Shown: positions 23,372-33,664 of the stretch, in pieces
Layout of the letters: every line of letters starts with the position of its first letter
Position numbering within the stretch: position 1 is the first letter of the stretch
DNA from: Arachis hypogaea
Taxonomy: Eukaryota; Streptophyta; Magnoliopsida; Fabales; Fabaceae
Assembly: GCF_003086295.3 (NCBI RefSeq)
Contig: NC_092051.1
Coordinates: forward strand, 69,565,772-69,629,771
Reading direction: 5' to 3'
Length of the DNA stretch: 64,000 nt
The notes under the pieces: model-generated
What the model was told of the DNA's origin: nothing
Database searches by the model: none
The model's input: only the letters and a program-made list of their open reading frames with translations
Program-made: the position numbers and the translations under genes

Positions 23372-23912
23372 TTTAAGAATAGTAGAAGACTGGAACTCAT
23401 CAACCCTGTTCTTGACATTCCAGCCTTACAATGGACAACCACAATATTTTCAATATCTAACTTCAACCACGAGTATGCACTATGATAGAATGAGATAATC
23501 AGTTGAAGTGGGGGGCAATTATGGTCATCAAATGGAAAGCTAGCCACCTGAAGAGGGAATTTGACATTGCAGATGAAAGTAGCAGTTGGTTTGAAAAACA
23601 AATCTAAGTACTGAAAAAAACTATAACCCAAGTGAAACAGAAAGCTGACACATGTATTCTAAGCTGTCTAGCTATCATCATAACAAAACTAATGATAGAT
23701 GATATGAATTAATATATTCAAAGTAGACAAAGAAATTAAAGCATACATTAATGACACACTTAAAGTTTATGGAGTATAAATGAAATTCACATCGCTTTTG
23801 TGGTTCCACACTTCTCCTCAAAGACTCAGTAAAATTTAGGACTCACCTTTCCCTCAAACAATGATGCATCATACAGCCGTTCAGAACAAAGATTGTATAC
23901 TTTGTATTTATC
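23372..23912 (-). pseudogene. PTEN2: PTEN2-like lipid/protein phosphatase gene fragment (two exons)
   Basis: Exon a, 23847-23912, codes for 22 residues, DKYKVYNLCSERLYDASLFE plus GK, with donor GTGAGT. Exon b, about 23372-23549, begins after a CAG acceptor with VASFPFDDHNCPP and carries the P-loop HCKAGMSRTG (HCxxGxxRT intact), ending LLLFLK before donor GTGAGT. These are consecutive blocks of the plant PTEN2 phosphatase domain, which dephosphorylates phosphoinositides. The N-terminal part, the residues after the P-loop region and the C2 domain are not found, so this is a fragment. The junction upstream of exon a is occupied by solo LTR D. It is probably a captured fragment and not the source gene. 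Confidence 0.75.
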
Positions 23913-24263
23913 CTACTGATGACAAGTCATCCTAGCCTATTTTAGCTAGTCTCTTTCTTTAGTTTTCATTAGGATTATACACTTTCTTGAGCCACAAGCA
24001 AGCCAATTGAGTAGATTTTCATGTTTCCCTTGATTGAACCAACCATATATGAATTCATGCCATTTCATGAGGTTTTATGCTATATTTGTTGCATATTATG
24101 AAAGATTGAATACCTCATGATTTTAAGCATAGCTTTGATAAGTTTGGTTGATTAATGATAGGTGAAGAAAGCTTGGAGAAAGGTTGAAGCAAAGAGGAAT
24201 GGCTAGGAGTGAAGAGAGGACAATGGAATAAGTGACATTGAACCGGGATGCATGAAGTTAGCC

Positions 24264-24740
24264 CCAACGTTAGCCCCCTAACTTGGAGGCTAACGTTGGG
24301 CATGAAAATCACTCCCTGGGCTCCCCACGTTTGAGCCAACGTTAGCCCCCTAACTTGGAGGCTAACGTTGGCACATGACATTGCAAGGAAGAGGCCAAGT
24401 TAGCTCCAACGTTAGCCCCCTAACTTGGAGGCTAACGTTGGAACTTGAAATTCATCCCTGGGCAAGCCAACGTTTGCGCCAACGTTAGCCCCCTAACTTG
24501 GAGGCTAACGTTGGCACATGAGTTATAAAGAGGGAGAAGGCCAACGTTTGCACCAACGTTAGCCCCCTAACTTGGAGGCTAACGTTGGCGCCACTAGCAC
24601 TAAGCAAGGCCAACGTTAGGGTCAAAGTTAGACCCCTAACGTTGGCACCAACATCCAAACCAGAGAAATCATGCTTGCTGCTATGAAAAGTTAGGGTCAA
24701 AGTTAGACCCCTAACTTTGGCCCTAACGTTGGGACCAACT
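24264..24740 (+). repeat. Array of perfect 12-bp-arm inverted repeats in solo LTR D
   Basis: Five copies of CCAACGTTAGCC - 12 nt - GGCTAACGTTGG at 24264-24299, 24336-24371, 24406-24441, 24479-24514 and 24553-24588 (period 70-74 bp). They are followed by a variant with both arms changed, CCAACGTTAGGG...CCCTAACGTTGG (about 24609-24645), and by AAAGTTAGGG...CCCTAACTTT (about 24687-24718). Confidence 0.95.
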
Positions 24741-24881
24741 ATGGCTAACTTCAAAACCGGTTCAATTGGTTCACTTCGGTTCTTCTTCAAACTTCAAGAG
24801 CAATCAACCAAGGCCTCTTTCAACCCAATTCCACCAAGAACAAAGGCCCAACTCAAGGCTTGAAGATCATTTTGGAAAGTG

Positions 24882-24889
24882 TATAAATA
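24882..24889 (+). promoter_or_regulatory. TATA box of solo LTR D
   Basis: TATAAATA, about 145 bp after the inverted-repeat array, in the same relative place as in solo LTR C. Confidence 0.5.
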
Positions 24890-25952
24890 GGATAGAATTC
24901 AAGTTATTAAAAGAGCTTTTCCTTTTAGAATTTTCATAATAGTTTTCGGAGAGCTTTTGAACTTGAGTGAACTTTAATTTCTTGTTTTCATTTGCTTTCA
25001 ATTTCATTTTACATTTGTCTTGGATCTTGGATTGGAGAATTGAAGAAATTCTGTTTCAATCTCAATCTTGGATCTCTCTGTTTCTTTACTGCTTAATTGA
25101 ATTCCATTTCCGGTTCATTGTTCTTCATCTCTTTTCTTTGCAATTTCCAATTTCCTTGCTATTGTTCTTGTTGGATCTAGGAAGGCATTGAGATCTAGAC
25201 TTGGTTTTCTAGTCTCTGGGTCCTGAGATCTGAATTTCTCATTTCAATTCCCTGTTTATTGCTTTTTCTGTTAATTTACTTTATTGCTTCAAGATCCGGT
25301 TCAATCCCAATTCCCTTACCCTCTTCTGTTTGATGCAATTTAGTTTTTCCTTGTTTAAATTCTGCAAATCCATTCCCCAATTCCCTTTACATTTCAAGCA
25401 ATTTATATTCCTTGCACTTTAAGATTCCGCAATTTACATTTCTTGCACTTTAAGTTTCTGCCATTTAATTTCTTGTTCTTTAAGTTTCAGCAATTTATTT
25501 CTTGTTCTCTTTACTTCAATGCAATTTACATTCTGCAAGTCATATAATCATCAACCAAATCTTGATTCGCTTGACTAAATCAACCACTAAACTAAAATTG
25601 CTCAATCCTTCAATCCCTGTGGGATCGACCTCACTCCCGTGAGTTTTTATTACTTGATGCGACCCGGTGCACTTGCCGGTTAGATTTGTGGTGTTTTGGA
25701 AGAGATTTATGTTTCTCACCAACATATCTCATCACCTGCACATAAAAAACAAGTCAAATGCAAAACTATACAACAAATGAAAAGAAAGGACAAAGGCTCC
25801 TGGGCTTTCAATTTGTAAGACACTGAAGAAGTAAAACACCATGTATTCAGGTTGTCTGAGATTCTTCAATAAAATTGAAACTTACCATAAAGCAATAAAA
25901 CACAAAAGGAAAATGGAAGGATAATAGGATAACACTAAACTTGTTCTATTAC

Positions 25953-26544
25953 CTCGTTCCCATGGCTTCTCAGCAGTATCACTATCATCACTATCTCTAA
26001 ACCAATTTGAAGCACCAAAGCAATTCCCAATCTTATGGCTGCTATCTGCTGGACAGTCGCTGAAAATAATTCTGAACTAGCATCACAATTTTGACATTCA
26101 AGTAGGTTAATATTATTGAGAAGATAACAAAAAAAAAGGTTCTCCTATATATACTTCACCTTTGCTTTAAAATGATTGAGTCTGGAAACTACTAATTCAC
26201 AGAAGAGCTCAATGAACTCATTTGCAGCCAAAATCATCACATGCTCAAACTATGAATTCACAACAATGATATTAGAACCCTAATTTAAATAATGCCATCT
26301 GAGACATGACCACACTTAATCATTAGAAATATTTCAAGTTAAGAGCACCAACAGCACCTTCCTTCAATTAAAAACAGCAACACTTGCTTTGATACCATAT
26401 TAGAATGTAAATAAATCGAGAAACATCAAAAAGCTACTTTCACTAATGAGTAATGCAACTCACAAGTGTAAAGGATCAAGCATCCACCTCAAACACAATA
26501 AAAAAAATAAACATATATATCAAGAAAGCAAAGTGAAACAAAAA

Positions 26545-26605
<61 letters not shown>

Positions 26606-29143
26606 AGTGAAAATGTGATACATACATTGTTGCAATGGTGAATAAGAAGAGGAAGAGGAAGGAGGAAACATAGGCATATTTGGAATAGGCATGAGGAGGA
26701 GTTGATGACAAACAGGACAATGAAGTATTACAATTGAAAGCAAATGCATCAGATATATGGCAGATGATGACCCTAAAAATATAGAATAAAATGAGTTAAA
26801 CCAAACTGTTACATTATTCTGCTCTAATAAACTTTGGCTGAAGATGTTACATTATTCTGCTCTAATAAACTATCTAAATCATACCCATGCACAATAAGAA
26901 ACCCATCAAAATATGAAGTGATAGCATGATCATACATGATAAGTCCATCAATCACAATAAAAGAAACCAAAGAACAATTCATGCCAGAACTTATAGTAGA
27001 TTCTTGATTCATCATATTCCATGTCATGAGCAATAAGGTAGCATATTTAAGAAAAATAATCCTCAAAGTCACTTTAATACGAACCATTATGCCAATAAAA
27101 TGATATACATCATAATACCATTTATAAGTAGTGCTTTCTCTATAGTACATTGACCTTTTTATTATTAACTGACAAGTAATAAACAAGTGTCATCCTTGAA
27201 TATTAATAAATTAATTAATCTCTCTCCTCGTCATTTCATGAGCCACTAAGGTTACATAGAAGCCAACATTTATCAACAACTCCAACTAGTAAAAGGATGA
27301 TTTAAGGATACTATCATCCACGAGAACATTCAAATAGAATGAATTAATTATATTAATTAAAATTTAGGCGATAATTGCAGAAAACCAGATTAAGATGCAT
27401 CTTATTGATACAAACTAGACATGACTAGTGGGAGCTCATTGACATTGACGTCACAACATAAAAAAGCAGAATTTCAAAGTTGCTTTCCATCAGAGTAAGA
27501 ACAGTAAATAAAACAACTTTCAACTCAATTCAGGTCAGGTTTGTCCACACTGTATTTTCTTTCTTGTGCATCAAAATATTCATTCTAGTTAACATATCCT
27601 AAGGGTTCTAGATGAATCCTTTTGCAACATGTACAAGAATATAAATAAAATGGACTACTCGGATAAAAATAAGAAGCTCACATTAATTATCTCTCTTTCC
27701 TTCCCTTTAAGAAGAAAGACCTTCTTCCTGGAACCAGTATTTCCAGCAACTCCTTAAATAAAGGACAAAGTGTTAAGCAAATCCCCATTGAACACAATTA
27801 AATTAAAGAAAACAAAACTAAACTATTAACTCATACAAAAATAGACAATGACTCCAAGAAACAGGGCACATGGATTATGCTAATATCACAACTTATATTA
27901 GAAGAAAAAATCTCAATGCCTTAAATTCATCAAATAAAACAAATGTATACCTTCAAAGAGGTTTTCAAACATGGGCCCCAAGCCGTAAATGATACCTAAG
28001 GAGAAATAAATAACAACAAAATTCCAAACAAAATATAAACTTACCATTCTCATCCACTGTTTGGTTTCCATCTGAGGAAGCTACATTTGAAGTTTTACTT
28101 GAATGATGCTGATAACCTTGCCTGGGAACCAAAGTATAAATTGTTTTGTCTTTTCTAGTGGAACCTTTTTCCTGTGTCTCTTGCAACATAACGTAGAAGT
28201 GAAAATCAGACATTGTTAAGCACAAGTTAGAACCAAGATCATTCTCCATATCTGTGTGTGCAATTATAACTAGAGAATTATCAAATACTGGCATTGCTTT
28301 ACGATGAACTAAAAATTTTATTTATAGTAAACTAATATATTAGTAACAATTTAAAGTGACCATTTTTTAATCACATCACTCTATGTTCCATGGAATCCCA
28401 TGGCTTAATCTATTTTTGGCGAATCAGAACCCAAAATAGAACCTATAACCCTAAAAATAGAAATAATACGCATTCAGAAGCTAAAACCCCCAACTTAAAA
28501 ACCATAAAATCAGAACCTAAACCACAGGACACCTTCTCACAAAACCATAACGTCAATTCATCACAAATTGAATAAAGAACAAAATTAGAATTTAACACTA
28601 ATAACAACAAGCAATGCTCTTATGCGATTCTGCACGAGAAAGCTTCTAACACAAACGGCACGACAGAAATTGAACCAGACATAGAAAAACCCTAATTAAA
28701 TATGAAATTTTGATATAGAACCCTAATTAAATTTACCCCTAATTGCAGAGTATAGAACAAATTTTCCTCAATTGGCAATTTTACTATGGTGGTACAGGTT
28801 GATCAGCAGAGCATATAAAAGTGCCCTTAAACATCTCACTTACCTTATCATGTAAAAGAAGTTCGAATGAAGGACCAAAATAGTGCTCACAGAGATCTTC
28901 CACTACCTGCACAGCAAAATGGACTTCAAGCGTCAACTGATTAATCAAAACAGATGTACGTGAAAGAGAATAAAAGAAAGATTATAACTGAAGGCTAAAA
29001 ACATTATGAAGCAGGCAATGAAATTAAACAGCCTTCCCTGCAGAAATTAGACCTGAGTGGCTAACCTTACATTGGGGGCCTTCTTCAAAAGGAAGATTGA
29101 GCCCTGTTGCAACAACTTGAGCCGTGTGTTTTGTTCTTGACAT
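25953..29143 (-). pseudogene. Exons of an unrecognised plant gene, probably a captured fragment
   Basis: An ATG at 29143 opens exon 1 (29066-29143), reading MSRTKHTAQVVATGLNLPFE plus EGPQCK. Exon 2 (28844-28906) reads VVEDLCEHYFGPSFELLLHD plus K. Exon 3 (28045-28171) contains KDKTIYTLVPRQGYQHHSSK. Exon 4 (about 27682-27752) contains GSRKKVFLLKGKEREI. A further exon (25953-26059) contains GNCFGASNWFRDSDDSDT. Exons 1-4 have GT-AG borders and join in frame for 113 codons; the last does not continue in phase, so an exon is missing or unseen. I do not recognise the protein. The reading does not connect in phase to the PTEN2-like exons downstream, so two different genes are represented. Confidence 0.5.
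26110..27680. other. Intron-like AT-rich sequence with an (AT)n run
   Basis: An (AT)n run occupies about 26548-26602. A minus-strand frame near 26640-26740 (MPIPNMPMFPPSSSSSYSP) could be an unproven exon of the gene above. Nothing else is supported. Confidence 0.35.
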
Positions 29144-29316
29144 TGGAGATTAGGAACCCTAATTGCCTAAATTAGAGAAAAAAACTAAAATCCTACCTAT
29201 TATGATGAGGGAAAGCGAATTGAGCAAAGGCGGCAGGAGTAGCAAAGAGGACGCGGAGCACAAGAAAGAGCGGCGACCAAAGAAGTAGAAGAGCACGGCG
29301 AGGCAGTGGTACAGAT

Positions 29317-30290
29317 TTTATAACCCACAAACTAACCGGCAAGTGCACCGGGTCATACCAAGTAATACCTCAGGTGAGTGAGGGTCGATCCCATGAGGAT
29401 TGATGGATCAAGCAATAATAATTGAGTGATTGGCTTAGTCAGACAAGCAGAAAATAGTGTTTGAGAGTCCAAAAATATTAAACAGTAAATTCAGAGTTCA
29501 AAGATAGGCAAGTAAATAAGTTGGGAATAAAATATGGAGAAAGCAGTTAAGGTTTCAGAGTTATCTATTTTTCGGATTGACTTTTCTTATTAATTTATTT
29601 TAATCACGCAAGATTTAATTTATGGCGAACTATATGTAACCAGACCCTAATTCCTTAGACCTTTCTAGTCTTCTCAAATTCTCATCAATTGCCAATTCCT
29701 TGGTCAATTAATTCCAATTAGAGGATGATGTTTAATTCTAGTTATTATGCCACAAAAACTCTAACTACCCAAATATAAAAGGATTATATGTCACGTATCC
29801 CGTTAAGTTCAGATAATTAGAAGTTTAGGAGAAATTATTTTCAAGCTGTTGTTCAAGTAAAGAGCTTTTCCAAGTTATACAAGAACTCAATTGGAAAGAG
29901 AGTCATACTTCCGTTCCACCCAAATTCATAAGATAAAGAACGAAAAAAATTCTTAAATTATAAATCAGTGCATGAATTAAAATAAAGAAAATAATAGAAT
30001 CAATCCATACAAATAGACAGAGCTCCTAACCTTAACAATGGAGGTTTAGTTGCTCATGGTTCAGAGAAGAAAATTAGGATTGTAAATTGGGTTGAGGTGG
30101 AATGAAAAGTTAACTAATTGGGATCCCTCCTCAGGGAAGTTTCTTTTCCCTTTTATATTTAATCCTAATTAATTTAAAATCTAATTTCTAAAACTAAAAT
30201 AATATCTTTTCCTATTTTAAAGATAAAAAAATCAAGTTTAAATCAGAATTAATTAAATAATCAGCAAGTCTTTGGTGCGCAGAGATCGTG
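29317..30290 (-). repeat. Minus-oriented LTR fragment
   Basis: From 29335 the reverse of the LTR-end box is clear (ACCGGCAAGTGCACCGGGT, then GTGAGTGAGGGTCGATCC to about 29405). The AT-rich body continues to about 30290, with the wording common to legume LTRs. Both ends are undefined; the left end abuts the CACTA/gene-fragment region. Confidence 0.55.
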
Positions 30291-30297
30291 ACGGTTC

Positions 30298-30840
30298 ATT
30301 CCTTGGTAACAGTGCTAAAAACTTAATACGCACGTTCATGATCTTAGTTCTTTGTCACAACTTCGCACAACTAACCAACAAGTGCACTGAGTCGTCCAAG
30401 TAATAAACCTTACGTGAGTAAGGGTCGATCCCACGGAGATTGTCGGCTTGAAGCAAGCTATGGTCATCTTGCAAATCTCAGTCAGGCAGATTCATATGGT
30501 TATGGATATTTGATAATTAAATATAATTAAAATATAAATAAAACGTAAATTAAAGATAGAGATACTTATGTAATTCATTGGTGAAAGTTTTAGATAAGCG
30601 TATGAAGATGCTTGTTCCTTCTGAACCTCTGCTTTCCTATTGTCTTCATCCAGTCATTCATACTCCTTTCTATGGCAAGGTGTATGTTAGGCGTCACCGT
30701 TGTCAATGGGTACATCCTGTCCTCTCAGTGAAAATGGTCCAATGCGCTGTCACTGCATGGCTAAGCATCTGTCGGTTCTCGATCATACTGGAATAGGATC
30801 CATTGATCCTTTTGCGTTTGTCACTACGCCCATTTATAGC
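30298..30840 (-). repeat. Truncated LTR related to that of element H, with a primer-site remnant
   Basis: It aligns with 46712-47215, including the LTR-end box (reverse, 30375-30446) and CCTTTCTATGGCAAG-like text. At its left edge TTCCTTGGTAACAGTGCTA matches the decayed tRNA-Asp primer site plus LTR end of element H. The LTR half corresponding to 47216-48283 is missing. It could be a remnant of H's 3' LTR or of a separate, older element. Confidence 0.55.
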
Positions 30841-31667
30841 TTTAAGGCATAAACACTAGACACTAATGATCATGTAAGAAAGACACAAACATAAATAAAC
30901 ATAAAGCATAGAGAACGAAAACAGAAAAAATAAATAGATAAGGAGATTAAGGAATGGGTCCACCTTAGTAAGGGTGGCGTCTTCTTCCTCTTGAAGAACC
31001 AATGGTGCTCTTGAGCTCCTATATGTCTCTTCCTTGCCTTTGTTGCTCCTCCCTCATAGCTCTTTGATCTTCTCTAATCTCATGGAAGGTGCCATATGGT
31101 TATGGAAAATTAAAAAGCGAGGCTTTTTCCACACCAAACTTAAAATGTTTTCTCGTCCTCGAGCAAAAGAAGAAAGAAAGGAGGTGATGGAGATGTGTGG
31201 TAGGTTCGGCCAAGGGAGGGTGATAGTGTGTATGAGGGGTTTATGATGGATGGATGTGAGTGGTGAAGATAGTATGGAAAAGAGGGTGGGGTAGGTGGGG
31301 ATTCTGTGGGGTCCACAGATCCTGAGGGGTCAAGGACTTAGCATCCCTGCTCCATTTAGGCGTGTAAATGCCCTTAGAGTGTAATCCTGGCGTTTAACGC
31401 CAAGCTGGTGCTTGTTTCTGGCGTTAAATGCCAGACTGTAGCTTGATTCTGGCGTTTAATGCCAGCTTGATGCTTCTTTCTGGCGTTAAACGCCAGTCTG
31501 ATGCTTCTTATTGGCGTTTAAACGCCAGTAAGCTCTTCCTCCAGGATGAGCTATTTTTAATGCTGTTTTTGATTTTGCTTTGATTTTTGTGACTCCACAT
31601 GATCATCATCATAAAGAAAACATAAAATAAAAATGGAAAACAGAAAATTAACATAGATAAGTAAAAA
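30841..31667 (-). other. 3' non-coding region of element H with GGCGTTTAACGCC array
   Basis: There is no convincing coding frame. It has a polypurine-like reverse motif ACACCAAACTTAAA at about 31123 and five spaced palindromes of the GGCGTTTAACGCC type at 31388-31530 (period about 33-35 bp). A complete 3' LTR and its TG start are not found to the left. Confidence 0.5.
31388..31530. repeat. CTGGCGTTTAACGCCAG palindrome array
   Basis: Five copies, including CTGGCGTTAAACGCCAG and TTGGCGTTTAAACGCCAG, each separated by TCTGATGCTTCTT-like spacers. The same palindrome is found in the gag coding sequence (44738-44882) and LTR (47800-47915) of element H. Confidence 0.9.
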
Positions 31668-31725
31668 TTGGGTTGCCTCCCAATAAGCACTTCTTTATTG
31701 TCTTTAGTTGGACCTTACTGAGCTT

Positions 31726-31850
31726 TTAATCTAGTCTCAACTTTGAGCATTCTTGCTCAACATTGCCTTCAAGATAATGCTTGACTCTCTGTCCATTAAC
31801 AATGAACTTCTTATTAGAATCAATGTCTTGAAGCTCCACATAGCCATATG
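31726..31850 (-). pseudogene. C-terminal end of element H integrase, separated by element F
   Basis: It reads SPYGYVELQDIDSNKKFIVN, then GQRVKHYLEG and a stop at 31726-31728. This is the usual C-terminal tail of Athila-like integrase. Its upstream part ends at 41121 on the other side of element F. The post-pol motif (GTCCAACTAAAGACAATAAA...GGGAGGCAACCC, reverse) follows at 31669-31715. Confidence 0.8.
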
Positions 31851-31855
31851 GTGAC

Positions 31856-33274
31856 TGATAAACCACTATTTTATGGTTTATCTTGTGCTCAATTGAGTGG
31901 CTTTTATCAACTCTTTACCCACTTATTCATACTATTTACATGGTTTTACATTTGCCTTCCTAATTATGTGCTTTGATTGAAAACATGCTTCTTTGGCCTT
32001 AAGTTCCCTATGTTTAAATCATCTCTTATTACCATTAGATGCCTTGATATGTGTGTTAAGTGATTTCAGAGATTACAGGGTAGGAATGGCACAGAGGATG
32101 GAAAAGAAGCATGCAAAAGTGGAAGGAATACAAGAACTTGGAGAAATTGCTAAGCTGTCCAGCCTGACCTCTTCACACTCAAACGGCTATAACTTTAGTT
32201 ACAGATGTCCAAACGACGCAGTTTTAGTTGCATTGGAAAGCTAACATCCGGGGCTTCGCAACGATATATAATTTGCTATAGCTTCCCCGAAGCTAGGTGA
32301 TGCGAACGCGTGAATGATGCGCCTGCATCGCATTTGTAAAACTGCAATCCACGCTAACGCGTGGACGACGCCTCCGCGTCGCTTTGCCGCAACCTGAACG
32401 TACCAGAAATCCCTGGGAGCAATTTCTGGGCTGTTTTTGACCCAATTTTCAGCCCAGAACACACAAATTAGAGGCTATAAAGTGGGGGAATGCATCCATT
32501 CATCGAACAAGCTCCCAATTCATAATTTTTAGTTTTAGATGTAGTTTTTAGAGAGAGAGGTTCTCTCCTCTCTCTTAGGATTTAGGATTAGGATTTTTCT
32601 TACTTTCAAGATTGTTTCCTTTTATCAGATTCAATTTTTCTTTTATTTTTCCAATTTAATTTATGAACTTTTCCATGTTACATTTGATATCTTTATTAGT
32701 ACAAATTGAGATATTTCAGTTTATGAATGTTTTATTCTATTTATGAATACTTTTAATTTAATTTAGATATTTTCTTCCTTTTGGCTTTGGTTAAGTAATT
32801 GGTAACGCTTGAGCTGTCAAATAAAGCAGTGGTTAAAATTGGGAGTTGCTCCAATAACTCTAGTCTTTTCATAGGAATTGACTAGGACCTGAGAATTAAG
32901 CTAATTAATCCACTTGATTTACCTTCATAGTTAGAGGTTAACAAAGTGGGATTAAAATTCAATTCTCATCACAATTGATAAGGATATGACTTCCAATTCT
33001 ATTACCTTGCCAAGAGTTTATTTTATTATTACTATTTTATTTTTCTTATCATTTAACATACTGCTTGCTTACTTTCAAAACCCCCAATTTACAAGACTCA
33101 TAACCAATAATAAGAACATACTTCCCTGCAATTCCTTGAGAAGACGACCCGAGGTTTAAATACTCGATTATCAATTTTAAAGGGGTTTGTTACTTGTGAC
33201 AACCAAAATGTTTGTAAGAAAGGTTGATTGCTTGGTTTACTATAACTTCTAAACCATCAATCTTCAATTCTTCA
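31856..33274 (+). repeat. 5' LTR of element F
   Basis: TGATAAACCAC...ATTCTTCA. It contains the conserved hairpin-bearing module (32176-32280), CGCG palindromes (32295-32395), a TATA box (32476-32481) and the second type of LTR-end box (GACGACCCGAGG...ACTCGATTATC, 33145-33175). Compared with the 3' LTR it lacks about 27 bp near 33240, between two GTTTA repeats. Confidence 0.93.
32476..32481 (+). promoter_or_regulatory. TATA box of element F 5' LTR
   Basis: TATAAA in GGCTATAAAGTGGGGG, conserved at 40290-40295 in the 3' LTR and in reverse at 62454-62459 in the related LTR K. Confidence 0.6.
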
Positions 33275-33277
33275 AAA

Positions 33278-33295
33278 TGGCGCCGTTGCCAGGGA
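33278..33295 (+). other. tRNA-Asp primer binding site of element F
   Basis: TGGCGCCGTTGCCAGGGA, three bases after the LTR end. It has one mismatch to the complement of the plant tRNA-Asp 3' end. Confidence 0.92.
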
Positions 33296-33664
33296 ATTGC
33301 AAACGTGTGCCTTATTATTGGTTATTATAAATATTTGCTTTTTTCTTGTTTATTTGTTTTTATTTTTATTTTTATTTTTATTTTTTCGTAAATTAAGAGA
33401 TTATTGGTTTTTATTCAGTTATAAAAAAATTTCAGATTTTTATTTTAAAAATTTTATCTTATCTTATCTTATTTCAAAAATCAAATTTAAAAATTTTCAA
33501 ATTTCAAATTTCAAATTTCAAAAATTTAAAATTCAAATTTCAAAATTCAAATTTCAAAATTTCAAAATTCAAATTTCAAAATTTAATTTTCAAATTCAAA
33601 ATTTAAATAACCTTTTAATTTAAAATTTGTTTTTATTTTTGTTTTTAATTTTTATTTACTATTT
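33296..33664 (+). other. Leader of element F, low-complexity AT
   Basis: Pyrimidine- then AAATTTC-rich leader (33480-33610 is almost only A, T and C in CAAATTTC words). The stretch TTCAGATTTTTATTTTAAAA at about 33431 is shared with the leader of autonomous element H in reverse (46185-46215). Confidence 0.7.

Larger units (their letters stand above)
23917..25734 (+). mobile_element. Solo LTR D (plus), at a splice acceptor of the PTEN2-like fragment
   Basis: It starts TGATGACAAGTCATCC at 23917 and ends ATCTCATCA at 25734. The flanks are CCTAC (23912-23916) and CCTGC (25735-25739), a 5-bp duplication with one transition. The LTR contains five near-identical inverted repeats (24264-24588), a TATA box (24882-24889) and the LTR-end box (25611-25680). 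It belongs to the same broad group as solo LTR C, judging by the TGATGAC start and CATCA end. No internal region is present. Confidence 0.88.
22096..29316. mobile_element. CACTA DNA transposon carrying host gene and plastid fragments (right end not seen)
   Basis: The left end is CACTACAAGAAAAACATCA at 22096, the standard terminal sequence of plant CACTA elements, inserted in gag of element A. It is followed by 300 bp of subterminal repeats (22150-22450). Behind these lie a ycf2 insert, PTEN2-like exons and exons of a second gene, all on the minus strand. No matching right terminus (TTTTTCTTGTAGTG) was found. The region stops at an unrelated LTR piece at about 29317, so the end may be deleted and the extent is inferred. 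No transposase was recognised. Confidence 0.5.

Noticed and set aside
24264..24588. Regularly spaced identical palindromes resembling a CRISPR array
   Set aside because: The spacers are themselves repetitive, the sequence lies inside a plant LTR with a target duplication, and there are no cas genes.
33480..33610. CAAATTTC-rich stretch as a possible structured RNA or satellite
   Set aside because: Low-complexity leader without a regular period or pairing arms.
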